From Puniceicoccales bacterium (GTDB taxonomy: Bacteria > Verrucomicrobiota > Verrucomicrobiia > Opitutales > JAIRLM01), in the NCBI GenBank assembly GCA_031254835.1, contig JAIRTQ010000056.1, positions 1 to 5,499 of the forward strand: DNA of 5,499 bases, given 5' to 3'. Position 1 is the stretch's first letter. The number at the start of each line of letters is the position of its first letter. This document shows positions 5,157 to 5,499 of the stretch, piece by piece. A program made the position numbers and the translations under genes. Below the pieces are notes generated by a model that saw nothing but the letters and a program-made list of their open reading frames with translations, was not told the origin of the DNA and ran no database searches.

Positions 5157-5432
5157 TCACGAATGACGTCTTCTTGGGCCAAAGCTGCGAACAGGCGCTC
5201 CCCGACTTACCGCCGCATTGCGGAGCCGGTAGATGATGCGCCCCTTTTCCACGTCCCGCGGGCTTACCTCCATGCGCACCATGTCGCCATTGGTAAGTTT
5301 GATAAAATTCTTACGCAACTTTCCCGATATGTGCGCCAGGACCATGTGGCCATTAGCCAACTCCACCCGAAACATCGTGCCGGGCAGCACGGAGACCACT
5401 TTACCGTCTACTTCTACGTAATCCAACTCCAT
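5157..5432 (-). CDS. infA: Translation initiation factor IF-1, with a short basic C-terminal tail
   Basis: Small S1/OB-fold protein that binds the 30S A site and helps IF-2 and IF-3 set up initiation. It has 91 residues against 72 in E. coli. The OB core is clear: VDGKVVSVLPGTMFRVELAN (8-27), then GHMVLAHISGKLRKNFIKL (28-46) with the highly conserved AHISGK, and VSPRDVEKGRIIYRLR (56-71). The extra ~20 residues form an Arg-rich tail ending in FGPRRRHS. The start ATG 5432 has no Shine-Dalgarno upstream. tRNA-Thr follows after 77 nt and rho after that, all on the same strand, so infA could head the transcript. Confidence 0.96.
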   Translation of the reverse strand: MELDYVEVDGKVVSVLPGTMFRVELANGHMVLAHISGKLRKNFIKLTNGDMVRMEVSPRDVEKGRIIYRLRNAAVSRGAPVRSFGPRRRHS

Positions 5433-5471
5433 AGGTACGAAAAGTTCATAGGGGAACTATTTTTATCCCAT

Positions 5472-5477
5472 TGTCAA
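5472..5477 (-). promoter_or_regulatory. Putative -35 box upstream of infA
   Basis: A perfect TTGACA reads on the minus strand from 5477 to 5472, 39 bases before the infA ATG. At the normal 17-18 base spacing the -10 would be CCCCTA or CCCTAT, both poor; TATGAA occurs at a 21-base spacing. The position suits an infA promoter, but the weak -10 makes it tentative. Confidence 0.3.
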
Positions 5478-5499
5478 TTGCTAAGAGCGAAGTTTCGCA

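Overview
This 5.5 kb window looks like a chromosomal housekeeping region of a Gram-negative, rod-shaped bacterium. MreB, an F-type ATP synthase a-subunit, a Rho with a long Gly/Arg-rich N-terminal extension and an IF-1 with a short basic tail fit Verrucomicrobiota (perhaps an Opitutae/Puniceicoccales-like lineage). That placement is a modest-confidence inference from protein flavour, not a database match. Three of the four recognised protein genes (mreB, rho, infA) have no evident Shine-Dalgarno sequence.

Layout, plus strand: an AT-rich leader with a perfect 16-bp palindrome (69-84) precedes a small unrecognised coiled-coil/helix-turn-helix protein (109-483), which ends in a very strong intrinsic terminator (487-536). 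About 380 bases without a convincing gene follow (537-921). They contain several inverted repeats, one weak 38-codon ORF and a TTGACA promoter element. Then comes mreB (922-1980).

Layout, minus strand: from the right edge, transcription runs leftward through infA (5432-5157), tRNA-Thr(CGT), rho (4940-3141), tRNA-Val(GAC) and atpB (about 2859-1855). The two tRNAs sit between successive protein genes and gaps are short (66-115 nt), so some or all of this may be co-transcribed.

The most unusual point is the tail-to-tail junction of mreB and atpB. The atpB frame has no stop at the usual end of subunit a. It runs 126 nt into the 3' end of mreB, in exact antisense codon register, adding about 41 residues. 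atpE is not next to atpB as it usually is, which suggests a rearrangement breakpoint just past atpB. No plus-strand terminator is seen between mreB and atpB. The first clear one lies at 3079-3103, just before the 3' end of rho, where it could stop antisense read-through from mreB. I found no defence system, mobile element, CRISPR array or other clearly new system.
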